From NCBI RefSeq assembly GCF_001522865.1, contig NZ_LOWB01000075.1, forward strand, positions 221,876-285,875: DNA of 64,000 bases, written 5' to 3'. Positions within the stretch are counted from its first letter, which is position 1; each line of letters starts with the position of its first letter. Made by a program: the position numbers and the translations under genes. The notes beneath the pieces are model-generated. The model made no database searches and was not told the DNA's origin. It worked only from the letters and a program-made list of their open reading frames with translations. Source of the stretch: Burkholderia sp. TSV86. GTDB lineage: Bacteria > Pseudomonadota > Gammaproteobacteria > Burkholderiales > Burkholderiaceae. Shown here one piece after another: positions 1 to 8,967 of the stretch.

Positions 1-122
1 GGAATTCGACATATCTTTTGATCGATCAGGAGTGCAAGTGGTTAGGACGAGATGCCCCGTCTGAGCCGGCCCCTTCGATTGTTGTTCTGTCGGTGCAGGG
101 GCGGGCGCGGGGCAACCGCCGC

Positions 123-1823
123 TCAGCCCGCGACGAGCGCGGCCTTGTGCTGGTGTTCGTAGACGAAATCGACGATTTGTCCCATCGTCTTGAAATCGCC
201 GGCCCGGAAGTTCGACGGCAGCGGCGGCAGCCCATAGCGCGCGCTGATGCGCTGAATGATTTCGGTCTGCTTGACGGAATCGATTCCAAGCTCGGCTTCG
301 AGTTCGACCGTTTCGGTGAACACTTCAACCGGGTACTCCATTGCTTCAGCATAGATGGCGACAAGCTCGTTGAACAGCCGATCGCGCGGCACGTGCGCCA
401 CGCCGGCGGGTGCGGCGGGAGCAGCGGGCGTAGCGGGCACATACGACGCAGCGGCAGCCTGCGCGACGGGCGCGAAAGCGGCATGAGGCTCGACATGCGT
501 GGCGGGCGCGAACGCCGCAGGGGCGGCCGGCGCGGCGGGAGCAGCCGGCGCATAGGCCGCCGGTGCGGCCGGTGCAAACGCAGCAGGCTCGACCGGCGCA
601 AATGCCGCGGGCGCAACGGCAGCAAACGCGGCGGGTGCGGCAGGCGCGACGCGAAGGTCGGTAACGATCTGCGGCGCGGGCGTTGCTTGCAAGCCGCGGT
701 GGGCGTGCGCATCGAAGAAACGCTTGAGTTCGCCCTTGATCTTGTCGACGATCCCTGGGCCGCTCACGCGCCAGAATTCATCGAAATCGGGTTGCAGATT
801 GCTTGCTCGGATGTCGTCGTTCATGGTTCGGCTCTCTTTGTCGAAGTATGCGAGTACGTTTTCCACTGCACCCAACTCATCGCGCACGTTCGCGGCTCCG
901 GAGAAGGTTTTGATACCCCCCGGCCCCACGACGCGTACCGCGATCTTGCTGAGTGCATTCAGCGCGCCGCACTCGACGAGTACGCCAACGCCAGACGCCT
1001 TGAGTCTTGCCACCGCCTGCGCAAACCGCACCGGCAATACGAGATGATCCGCAAGACAAGCGCCGAGATCGTCGGCGCCGGCGTAATACCGATTCAAAAT
1101 CGGCGAATAAACCGGATATTCAAGCGGCCCGGTTTTATAACTCTTTAACCGTTTACCGAATTCGACGCGCGCATTTTCCAAATCCATATGATGAAATGCG
1201 TATGGCGAATTCAAGATTTGCGCGGAAATATTTTTCTGCGCGCAATAAGCAATGAATGTCTCGACATGGTGGTGCGCGCCCGACACCACCGTTTGCGCCG
1301 AGTGGTTCTCGACCGCGATGCTCACGCGCCCCGGCTGTACATCGAGCGAGTCTCCAAAGCATGCCGCGATGAGTTCGTGCACTGCCTGCGGCGCGGCGGA
1401 CACCGCCGCCATCCGGCCGTCGGCCGGCGCCATCATCCGCAACGAATCGATCCGGTCACAGACCATCTCGGCCCCCGTCTCGACCGGGAACGCGCCGCCG
1501 CACGCAAGCGCGGCAATCTCGCCGAAGCTGTGCCCAACGAGCACGGCCGGCCGCGCCCCACGGGCGCGCAACGCTTCGAAGAACGAAACGGATGTCGCAT
1601 AGAGCGCGAGTTGCAGCAGATCGGGCGCATGCTGCAGCCATTGGCCGATATCGAGACGCTCATCCCCGAGCGCCGTCAGCAGCGAACGGCGCAGCCGCCG
1701 CACGGCCACCGCGTCGATAGCCTGCATCGACTGTTTCACGGCGGGATAGGCGCGACTCAGCGCCTGGGTCGCGCCCGCGTAAAATGCACCTTGCCCCGGA
1801 AACAGAAATGCTGCTTGCATCAT
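123..1823 (-). CDS. Free-standing malonyl-type acyltransferase fused to a C-terminal ACP
   Basis: About 566 residues. The N-terminal half is a FabD/PKS acyltransferase: FPGQG near residue 10, the nucleophile motif GHSFGE near residue 97-102, and YAFH where malonyl-specific enzymes usually have HAFH. A roughly 90-residue Ala/Pro-rich linker follows (repeats of the AFAP/AAPA kind), then a carrier domain with the attachment serine in GIDSVKQTE. The family loads extender units onto carrier proteins, so this should be a trans-acting AT carrying its own ACP for a PKS lying to the left. I chose the ATGATG at 1823, preceded by AAAGG; a GTG at 1841 is also in frame. An internal ATG at the MNDD segment has an upstream GAGAG and could give a separate ACP product. 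On the minus strand an ATG at 12-10 may start the next gene. Acyltransferase call firm; pathway unknown. Confidence 0.85.
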   Translation of the reverse strand: MMQAAFLFPGQGAFYAGATQALSRAYPAVKQSMQAIDAVAVRRLRRSLLTALGDERLDIGQWLQHAPDLLQLALYATSVSFFEALRARGARPAVLVGHSFGEIAALACGGAFPVETGAEMVCDRIDSLRMMAPADGRMAAVSAAPQAVHELIAACFGDSLDVQPGRVSIAVENHSAQTVVSGAHHHVETFIAYCAQKNISAQILNSPYAFHHMDLENARVEFGKRLKSYKTGPLEYPVYSPILNRYYAGADDLGACLADHLVLPVRFAQAVARLKASGVGVLVECGALNALSKIAVRVVGPGGIKTFSGAANVRDELGAVENVLAYFDKESRTMNDDIRASNLQPDFDEFWRVSGPGIVDKIKGELKRFFDAHAHRGLQATPAPQIVTDLRVAPAAPAAFAAVAPAAFAPVEPAAFAPAAPAAYAPAAPAAPAAPAAFAPATHVEPHAAFAPVAQAAAASYVPATPAAPAAPAGVAHVPRDRLFNELVAIYAEAMEYPVEVFTETVELEAELGIDSVKQTEIIQRISARYGLPPLPSNFRAGDFKTMGQIVDFVYEHQHKAALVAG

Positions 1824-2486
1824 GTGATTGCCTTTATCCACCAGCCACGCCGAGTAACCCGACGATCGGTCGAGAATGTGTCCCCCCAGTCTCTGCTCGT
1901 TATTCGATTACGCATCGCGGCGGCGATATGCAGCCTCTAATCAATAATGCATTAACGATAAAGTAACATGAGGATATAAATACCTATGTTCGGCATACTA
2001 CACATCCTCTACTGGTATTTAATATCAGGAATCGTCAAGTCATCATTCTTTGACGATTCATTCAATCGCGCGAATATTATCTGTCAAGAATTGTGAATTC
2101 CCGGCTACGCATTGGCAGTCCTGGCGGGCCGCCAGGATTGAGCGTGTTGCGGAAGGAATAGGCTCACGCGCGAACGGCTTTCGCCGAATACCGGCAATGG
2201 CATCGCTATTTCACAATGATTTAAAATATGCGCGATGCCGCTTTTATCTGATTTATTCAATCGACCGGCGCGATTTGTTAAAAATCATGGATTCGCCGCG
2301 TCGCGAATTCGCTGTTGAATTGACGAATCGCGCGCAACGCAACCGGACGCGCGCCCGTGCGATTCCCCACCTTATTTCGCAATAATCGCTCAGCGTGCCA
2401 GTATGCCGGAGCCCTCACGCCAATGAAATTCCCGCACCGGTATACTTGGGCATTTTTTGCCTCAACGTAGGCTGGCCCGCCGTCTC
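1824..2486. other. AT-rich intergenic region between divergent genes
   Basis: A 663-base gap, clearly richer in A and T than the genes on either side, so probably the promoter region for the minus-strand acyltransferase gene and the plus-strand hpnN. It holds the 10-bp-arm inverted repeat listed separately. A 111-codon open frame at 2050-2385 has no ribosome site and an unconvincing composition; I do not call it a gene. Confidence 0.6.
2029..2059. promoter_or_regulatory. Inverted repeat, 10-bp arms, upstream of the AT-ACP gene
   Basis: GAATCGTCAA (2029-2038) is matched exactly by TTGACGATTC (2050-2059), with an 11-base AT-rich spacer. There is no T-run after either arm, so an operator is more likely than a terminator. 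The regulator is unknown. Confidence 0.5.
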
Positions 2487-5120
2487 ATGCTGACTTCCGC
2501 CCTCGTCCGACTCGTTGCCTGGTCGGTGCGGCGCCCGATTTGGGTCGTCGTGCTGTCGCTTGCCATCGCCGCATTGAGCGGTGTCTATGTCGCACGCCAT
2601 TTCAAGATCAATACCGACGTCAGCAAACTGGTCGAGAATGACCCCAAATGGGCCGCGCTCGGCCACGCGATCGACGACGCGTTCCCGCAACGCAATCAAA
2701 CGATCCTCGCGGTTATCGAGGCGCCCGCGCCCGAATTCGCGAACGCCGCGGCCGATGCGCTCGCCAGCGGCCTGCGCCGCGAAACGGACGCGGGCCGCAT
2801 CGGCCAGGTGTCGGAACCCGCGGGCGGCCCGCTCTTCGAGCACAACGGCCTGCTGTTCCTGCCTGAGCAGGATGTCGCGAGCACGACCGGACAACTCGCA
2901 AGCGCGCGGCCGCTCATCAACGTGCTCGCCAAAGACCCGAGCGTCACCGGGCTCGCCACGACACTATCGACCACGCTCGGACTGCCGCTGCAATCGGGCC
3001 AGGTCAAGCTGCCGGGCATGGCGAAACTGCTGTCGCAGAGCGCCGCGACCGTCGACGCGGTGCTCGCCGGCCGGCCCGCCGCGTTCTCGTGGCGCGCGCT
3101 CGTCGATCCCGAGGCCGCCCGCCAACCCGCACGCGCGTTCGTGACCGTGCAACCCGTGATCAATTACCAGGCGCTGAAGGCGGGCGAACAGACCTCTCAG
3201 ACGATTCGCGACACCGCGCGCGCGCTCGAACTCGACAAGCGTTTCGGCGCACGCGTGCGATTGACGGGCGAGCAACCGCTCGCCGACGAGGAGTTCGCGT
3301 CGGTCGAGGACGGCGCGGCCGTCAACGGCATTGCGACGCTCGCGATCGTGCTCGTGATCCTGTGGATCGCGCTGCGCTCCAAGCGGATGATCGCGGCCGT
3401 GTTCGTCACGCTGTTCGTCGGCCTGGCGGTAACCGCCGCGCTCGGGCTGATGATGGTCGGTTCGCTGAACATGATTTCGGTTGCGTTCATGGTGCTGTTC
3501 GTCGGGCTCGGCGTCGATTTCGCGATTCAATACGGGGTCAAATACCGCGAGGAGCGCTATCGCGATCCGGACCTCGATCATGCGCTCGTCGGCGCCGCGC
3601 ATATGATGGGCATGCCGCTCGTGCTCGCGACGGCGGCCGTCGCGGCGAGCTTCTTCTCGTTCCTGCCGACCGCCTACCGCGGCGTGTCCGAACTCGGGCT
3701 GATCGCGGGCGTCGGGATGTTCGTCGCGCTCGGCACCACGATGACGCTGCTGCCTGCGCTGCTCAAGCTGCTCGCGCCGCCCGGCGAGCGGCAGTCGCCC
3801 GGCTTTAAGCGTCTTGCGCCCGTCGACGACTATCTCGACCGCCATCGCAAGCCGATCCTGATCGGCACGCTCGCGATCGTGATCGGCGCGCTGCCGCTGC
3901 TCGCGCATCTGCGCTTCGATTTCAATCCGCTGCATTTGAAGGACCCGCGCAGCGAATCGATGGCGACGCTGCTCGCGCTGAAGGATTCGCCGGAGGCGTC
4001 GGTCAACGACGTGTCGCTGCTCGCGCCGTCGCTCGCGGCCGCCGACGCCGCCGCCAAGCGCCTCGGCGCATTGCCGGAAGTCGGCCGCACCACCACGCTG
4101 TCGACGTTCATCCCCGACGCGCAGCCGCAAAAGCTCGCGTCGATCGCGGCGGCCGCGCGCGCGCTGCTGCCCGCGCTCACGCAATCGCCCGCGCCGGCGG
4201 TGCCCGATGCGCAGCGCGTCGCGGCGCTCAAACGCGCGTCGAACCTGCTCGAATACGCGGCGGAGGATTATCCCGGCCCGGGCGCGGCGGCGGCCAAGCA
4301 TCTGTCCGAGTCGCTCGCCAAGCTCGCGGCGGCCGACAGCGAAACGCGCGATCGCGCCGAAACAGCGTTCTCGTCGACATTGCGCATCGCGCTGAACCAG
4401 CTCGCGATGCTGCTGCAGCCGTCCGGCATCACGCGCGACAATCTTCCGCCGCAAATCGTGCGCGATTGGGTCGCACCGGATGGCCGCGCGCTCGTACAGA
4501 TCTCGCCGAAGGTGCAAAAAGGCGCCGATCCGGGCGACGACGCGATGCTGCGCCGTTTCGTGCAGGCCGTGAAGGCAGCCGAGCCCAACGCGACCGGCGG
4601 CCCGATCTCGATCCTGCACTCGGCCGATACGATCATCCGCGCGTTCCTGCAAGCCGCCGCGCTGTCGATCGTGTCGATCACGCTGCTGCTGTGGGTCGCG
4701 CTGCGCCGCTTCGGCGACGTGCTGCGCACGCTCGTGCCGCTGCTCGTGTCGGGCGTCGTGACGCTTGAGCTGTGCGTGCTGTTCGGCATGCCGCTCAACT
4801 TCGCGAACATCATCGCGCTGCCGTTGATGCTCGGCGTCGGCGTCGCATTCAAAGTGTATTTCGTGATGGCGTGGCGCGCGGGTCAAACGGGCCTGCTGCA
4901 ATCGAGCCTCACGCATGCGGTGCTGTTCAGCGCCGCGACAACCGCGACCGCGTTCGGCAGCCTGTGGTTATCGCATCATCCCGGCACGGCCAGCATGGGG
5001 CGCCTGCTCGCGCTCGCGCTGTCGTGCACGCTGATCGGCGCTGTCGTGTTCCAGCCCGTGCTGATGGGCAAGCCGCGCGACAAGCGCGTGACGAATCAAT
5101 CGCAAGGAATCGATGAATAA
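2487..5120 (+). CDS. hpnN: Hopanoid-associated RND transporter HpnN (MMPL family)
   Basis: About 877 residues. One N-terminal membrane helix ([18 protein letters not shown]), a large periplasmic loop, a helix bundle around residues 280-440 including [17 protein letters not shown], a second loop, and a second bundle near 720-860. This duplicated RND/MMPL layout, with the loop text [16 protein letters not shown], is typical of HpnN, which moves hopanoids from the inner to the outer membrane. The ATG at 2487 begins just before the first helix and is preferred over an upstream frame extension. The stop overlaps the start of mlaA by 8 bases, indicating one transcript and coupled translation. The partner hopanoid synthesis genes lie 3-7 kb to the right on the other strand. 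Confidence 0.9.
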   Translation: MLTSALVRLVAWSVRRPIWVVVLSLAIAALSGVYVARHFKINTDVSKLVENDPKWAALGHAIDDAFPQRNQTILAVIEAPAPEFANAAADALASGLRRETDAGRIGQVSEPAGGPLFEHNGLLFLPEQDVASTTGQLASARPLINVLAKDPSVTGLATTLSTTLGLPLQSGQVKLPGMAKLLSQSAATVDAVLAGRPAAFSWRALVDPEAARQPARAFVTVQPVINYQALKAGEQTSQTIRDTARALELDKRFGARVRLTGEQPLADEEFASVEDGAAVNGIATLAIVLVILWIALRSKRMIAAVFVTLFVGLAVTAALGLMMVGSLNMISVAFMVLFVGLGVDFAIQYGVKYREERYRDPDLDHALVGAAHMMGMPLVLATAAVAASFFSFLPTAYRGVSELGLIAGVGMFVALGTTMTLLPALLKLLAPPGERQSPGFKRLAPVDDYLDRHRKPILIGTLAIVIGALPLLAHLRFDFNPLHLKDPRSESMATLLALKDSPEASVNDVSLLAPSLAAADAAAKRLGALPEVGRTTTLSTFIPDAQPQKLASIAAAARALLPALTQSPAPAVPDAQRVAALKRASNLLEYAAEDYPGPGAAAAKHLSESLAKLAAADSETRDRAETAFSSTLRIALNQLAMLLQPSGITRDNLPPQIVRDWVAPDGRALVQISPKVQKGADPGDDAMLRRFVQAVKAAEPNATGGPISILHSADTIIRAFLQAAALSIVSITLLLWVALRRFGDVLRTLVPLLVSGVVTLELCVLFGMPLNFANIIALPLMLGVGVAFKVYFVMAWRAGQTGLLQSSLTHAVLFSAATTATAFGSLWLSHHPGTASMGRLLALALSCTLIGAVVFQPVLMGKPRDKRVTNQSQGIDE

Positions 5121-6102
5121 GATCAAGACGCGCCTGTCCGCGTCCGCGCTCGCCGCAGCCGCGCTGCTGAGCGGCTGCGCGACCGGCCCCAACCGCACCC
5201 CGGGCGACCCGCTCGAACCGATGAACCGCACGGTCTTCAAATTCAACGACGCGGTCGACCAGACCATCGCCGTGCCGATCGCGAAGGGCTATCAAGCCGT
5301 CACGCCGACGCCGGTGCGCACGGCGGTCAGCAGCTTCTTCTCGAACCTTGGCGACCTCGGCAACATCGCGAACAATCTGCTGCAGCTTCGTATCACCGAC
5401 GCGACGCAAGACATGATGCGCGTTGTGATCAATTCGGTATTCGGCGTCGCCGGCCTGTTCGATGTCGCCTCGCTCGCCGGGCTGCCGAAACATCATCAGG
5501 ACTTCGGGCTCACGCTCGCGCGCTGGGGCGTGCCGGCCGGCCCATATTTGGTGCTGCCCATTTTCGGGCCGAGTTCGTTTCGCGACGGCGTGGGCCGCGC
5601 AGTCGACGTTCGCTTCAATCTGCTGAACTACATCGAGCCCGCCGCGCGCAATCCGATGTATGTCGCGCAATTCATCAGCGCGCGTTCGGATCTGCTCGGC
5701 GCGACCGATCTGCTGCAGCAGGCCGCGCTCGACAAATATTCGTTCGTGCGCGACGCATATGTCCAGCAACGCCGCTCGCTCACGTATCGCGGCCACGGCA
5801 ACGATGAACCGGCGCTGCCGAACTATGGCGAACCGGACAGCGAAGCCACGCCGGGCGCGAAGCGCGGCAGTGGAGAACCGGGCGGCTTGCCGCAATACCA
5901 GGATCCGGGTGACGCGGGCAGCGGCGGATCGCCGAGCCATTCGAATTCGGGCAAAGCGGCGCGCGAGCCGGCCGGGCTGCCGCAATATCGAGACCCGGGC
6001 GACGATACGGCCATGAAAAAAGGCGGCGGCGCGGCTGGCCACACAGCAGCGCCGGGCGCTGGCAAAGCGGCATCGCCCGCGTCGGGCGCCGCCGCGCACT
6101 AA
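5113..6102 (+). CDS. mlaA: MlaA/VacJ outer-membrane phospholipid lipoprotein
   Basis: 329 residues. A lipoprotein signal ends in a lipobox (LLSGC, Cys near residue 19), followed by [20 protein letters not shown], the hallmark opening of the MlaA/VacJ family, and [24 protein letters not shown] further on. MlaA removes mislocalised phospholipid from the outer leaflet of the outer membrane together with a porin. The C-terminal 80 residues are a low-complexity Gly/Pro/Ser tail with repeated GLPQYxDPGD units, longer than the usual family end. It overlaps hpnN by 8 bases, pairing hopanoid export with outer-membrane lipid asymmetry. Family call firm; the function of the tail is unknown. Confidence 0.92.
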   Translation: MNKIKTRLSASALAAAALLSGCATGPNRTPGDPLEPMNRTVFKFNDAVDQTIAVPIAKGYQAVTPTPVRTAVSSFFSNLGDLGNIANNLLQLRITDATQDMMRVVINSVFGVAGLFDVASLAGLPKHHQDFGLTLARWGVPAGPYLVLPIFGPSSFRDGVGRAVDVRFNLLNYIEPAARNPMYVAQFISARSDLLGATDLLQQAALDKYSFVRDAYVQQRRSLTYRGHGNDEPALPNYGEPDSEATPGAKRGSGEPGGLPQYQDPGDAGSGGSPSHSNSGKAAREPAGLPQYRDPGDDTAMKKGGGAAGHTAAPGAGKAASPASGAAAH

Positions 6103-6189
6103 CCGCGCCGGCATTGCCGTCAATACAGCGGGCGGCTGCCGTCGCAGCTTCGGCCAAGCTCCGCCGTCCCGCTATCGGAATGCCGGCAT

Positions 6190-6220
6190 CAAAAGAAAAA
6201 CCCCCGGGCGAAGCCGGGGG
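6190..6220 (-). terminator. Rho-independent terminator for the secreted-protein gene
   Basis: CCCCCGG (6201-6207) pairs with CCGGGGG (6214-6220) around a six-base loop. Read on the minus strand the hairpin is followed by TTTTTCTTTT, a good U-tract, 50 bases after the stop of the minus-strand gene. Confidence 0.8.
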
Positions 6221-6272
6221 CAGCTTACTTCAGCCCTGCATGGCAGCACGGGCATCAGCCTCTTCGATTCAT

Positions 6273-7364
6273 TCAATTCGACTCGACGAACTGAATATAC
6301 GGCGTCGTTCCGCCGTTTGCCGAACAGGTTCCCAGCTTCAGGTTGTTCGTCTCGCCCGTCGTGCCGCCGTTCGTCGGGCCAATGCAGCTCGGCGAACTGG
6401 TCGTGCCGTCATTGACCGCGAGCTTCACCGTCAGCGACGAGCCCGAATTGAAATTGACTCCCGAGCCCCCGCCGTTGCCGACCACGTTGAACTCCGACGT
6501 GTTCCACACATACGCGATCCCGAGCGTGCTATCGCTTTGCGTAACCGAGTGAGCAACGCCGCCGTAAGTGAACGTCACGGTATCCACGCCATTGGCCGCG
6601 GCGGAGCCGGTCAGCGAAGCGGACGCGAGCTGCGAGGCCGGAACGAACGAGACGGCCACTGCATTGCTGTTGCGATAACACGCATATTGCGGGCTGTACG
6701 AATACCATCCGCGCGGGCATCCCTTGCGCGAATAATCGCTGCTAGACAGGAACATCCAGTCCTGAATAAACGCTTGCGGCCCCGCCGGCGCCGGGCTGTC
6801 CGCGCCGTTGTATGTCGAATAAATGAACTGCTGCCAGACTGAGCACGACGTATAGCCATACGACGCGCAAGCGGGCGAGCCGCTGGCAAAATTGGTATTG
6901 AGTTGCAGCGTATAGCCATTGGTTCCGCCGTATCCATTCGGGTTGTTCGTCGATGTCACACCCGAAACGATCGGAAAGCTGCCGACGGCCGACCGCGTCA
7001 ACTGCGCAGTCTGCGCGGCATAATCGGTGCCGTTGCCTACCGTCTGCGGCGCGCTATAAGCGTCGCGTCTCGGGCCGACTTTCGGACTCGACCGGTATTT
7101 CGGGCTTGCCAGGCACGTCTCCTTTTCCCAGGTCAGATTGGGGTAGACCGCCCGAAAACAGCCTGCCGCGGGCGTCGCGACTTTCTTGATGTGTTCGTGC
7201 CAGACCTTCAGCGCTTCAGGGCTCGCTTGAGCAGCCGCGGCCACGGCGGCGGCATCGGCCGGCTGGTCGGCAAACGCCGGTGAAATCGAGACGACGCCGA
7301 ACAAACCCGCCACGCACGCAGTGAGGCCCCAACGGCCCAAGCCAGATTTCTTTTTCGATTGCAT
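6273..7364 (-). CDS. Secreted protein of unknown function
   Basis: 363 residues from the ATG at 7364, which has a strong GGAGGGGG ribosome site. The N-terminus (MQSKKKSGLGRWG, then a hydrophobic stretch ending ISPAFA) is a Sec signal peptide with an AxA cleavage site near residue 30. The mature protein is rich in Ser, Gly, Asn, Thr and Tyr, with several cysteines (CFRAVYP, ETCLAS, ACASYGYTSCS, KGCPRGW, YACYR, SCIGP, LGTCSA), suggesting a disulfide-bonded extracytoplasmic beta protein. I see no catalytic motif and do not recognise the family. It stands alone, with its own terminator. A surface or secreted adhesin-like or carbohydrate-binding role is possible but unproven. Confidence 0.8.
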   Translation of the reverse strand: MQSKKKSGLGRWGLTACVAGLFGVVSISPAFADQPADAAAVAAAAQASPEALKVWHEHIKKVATPAAGCFRAVYPNLTWEKETCLASPKYRSSPKVGPRRDAYSAPQTVGNGTDYAAQTAQLTRSAVGSFPIVSGVTSTNNPNGYGGTNGYTLQLNTNFASGSPACASYGYTSCSVWQQFIYSTYNGADSPAPAGPQAFIQDWMFLSSSDYSRKGCPRGWYSYSPQYACYRNSNAVAVSFVPASQLASASLTGSAAANGVDTVTFTYGGVAHSVTQSDSTLGIAYVWNTSEFNVVGNGGGSGVNFNSGSSLTVKLAVNDGTTSSPSCIGPTNGGTTGETNNLKLGTCSANGGTTPYIQFVESN

Positions 7365-8249
7365 GAGTACCCCCTCCACAAGGGAAATTGCACCGTTCAC
7401 ATGTCATTTGGAAAAACGGACAGAGCGATATCGATTGAATTGATCTATACCCACCTCCCAATATTTTTCGATCACACCACATTCGCCATTCTTTATTTTC
7501 GATGCGTCGAATTTTTACTCACGGCAATTACATCGCTTAATCGCGTCGATTCAAATGAATCAACCTTTCGTCTCGTTCATCGGGTAACACCTCTCTTTGC
7601 AGCGCCGCTGCCATCGATCGTGCACGGGAAAATCCCTAGTCTTGCCAAGAGCCGGCATCACGAATCAATTCGCCCGATATCACGACAGCGCCGCGTCAAA
7701 CCTCGAGCGCTTTGGGGCGCACGCCGGCAGCCGCATCATCAGCGGGCTGTCCGGTCAACGCGCATGAGATCGAAGCCGCACCCGGCGCCCGTGACGTCGA
7801 TGCGAACCCAAACCAAACATGCGACGGAAATTCGACTCTTTTCCGTTTCGTGAATCCCCCCGGCAATACGGCATACCACCGGCAATTCGCTTTTTTAAAA
7901 AGCGATCAGCAATTAATTCGAGATATCGATCAATTACCCTTTACCGCCTGTCCGCCTGTAAAAACAAACGGCGACCAGTTGCGTCACATTCGACCCGGCG
8001 ATCGAAAACAAGCCGTAAAAAAAATCCGGCTTATTTTGAGATGGCCATTCAATGAAATATCGGCAGCCATGCCACGGCCACCCTCTCCGGCACCTCACCG
8101 TGAGGATAGTTAGTCATGCAAAACGATGAGATAAGAAAACTCCATCACCACGTTTTTAATAAGCTATCAAACTTTTTTTGATGTGAGATTTAAATATTGT
8201 TAAATTTACAGAATGCCAACTTGACAATTACATAAAGGGGAGATAGAGA
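7365..8249. other. Long AT-rich gap with no gene I can support
   Basis: 885 bases. Open frames of 130-160 codons exist but their composition does not look coded and none has a ribosome site. ATCAAA (8166-8171) and TTTGAT (8177-8182) flank a T-run and could form a weak terminator after hpnG. The rest may contain the promoter of the secreted-protein gene; nothing else stands out. Confidence 0.5.
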
Positions 8250-8960
8250 TCAGGCCCCGCGCCATGCGCCGGCGCGCTCGACCGCGCGCCGGGCATCCAC
8301 GAGCGTCGCCCGCGCCGCGCGCGCGTCGCCGGCAACCTGCAGCAGCGCGCCAAGCTGTGACGGCTGCCGGGCAAGTTCACGCAGAATTGGAAGGATCGCG
8401 GTGCTGCCGTCGTCGCGCAATCCTGCTGTCGCCGCTTTGGGTAACGTGCGCCACGCAGGATCGACGATCGCCCGGCATACCGCGAACGGCACGCCGCGCG
8501 CTGCCGCGAACGCGCCCGCTATGTGGGATTCCATGTCAACCGCGAGCGCGCCTTTCGCACGATGCAGCGCTGCCTTGTCGCGCGCGTCGATGACAGGCTC
8601 GCTGACCGCCGCGAGCGTGCCGCGCCGCACCCGCGACGCGACCGGCCCGCCGGCGAGCGCGGCAACGATCCGCGCACTCCATCGAGCATCGGTCTTTAAC
8701 CGTCCGAACGGGCCGTCGACCGCATCGGCAATGATCAGCGCGCCCGGCACCAAGTCCGGCGCGAGACCGCCCGCCGTGCCGAAGCTGACAACCGCCGCGC
8801 AACCGTGCGCGTCGGCCGCATCGGCAAGTGCACGCTCGAGCCGGTCCGCGCGCGCCGCATAGACTGCCTCGACGCCCGCGCCGCGCGCAATGCGCGCTTC
8901 GAACGCCATCCCTGCAACGGCAATCACCGGCGCTGCCACTTGGCCGGACCTCGACACCAT
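8250..8960 (-). CDS. hpnG: Hopanoid-associated phosphorylase HpnG
   Basis: 236 residues of the purine nucleoside phosphorylase/MTAN fold: VIAVAGMAFEARIA at the start, SFGTAGGLAP for phosphate binding, and AVDMESHIAGAFAAARGVPF carrying the ME motif that grips the nucleoside. HpnG removes adenine from adenosylhopane to give phosphoribosylhopane, a step toward bacteriohopanetetrol. It ends the minus-strand hopanoid group and starts only 7 bases after the stop of shc, so the two are one operon. Confidence 0.9.
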   Translation of the reverse strand: MVSRSGQVAAPVIAVAGMAFEARIARGAGVEAVYAARADRLERALADAADAHGCAAVVSFGTAGGLAPDLVPGALIIADAVDGPFGRLKTDARWSARIVAALAGGPVASRVRRGTLAAVSEPVIDARDKAALHRAKGALAVDMESHIAGAFAAARGVPFAVCRAIVDPAWRTLPKAATAGLRDDGSTAILPILRELARQPSQLGALLQVAGDARAARATLVDARRAVERAGAWRGA

Positions 8961-8967
8961 CGGCCGT

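Noticed and set aside
2050..2385. 111-codon open frame in the gap before hpnN
   Set aside because: No ribosome site, no family resemblance and non-coding composition; it starts within the inverted repeat.
2964..4916. 650-codon minus-strand frame opposite hpnN
   Set aside because: Arg/Glu/His-rich shadow of the hpnN reading frame; no recognisable protein.
7359..8113. Open frames of 130-160 codons between the secreted-protein gene and hpnG
   Set aside because: Overlapping frames with mixed composition, no start signals and no recognisable motif.
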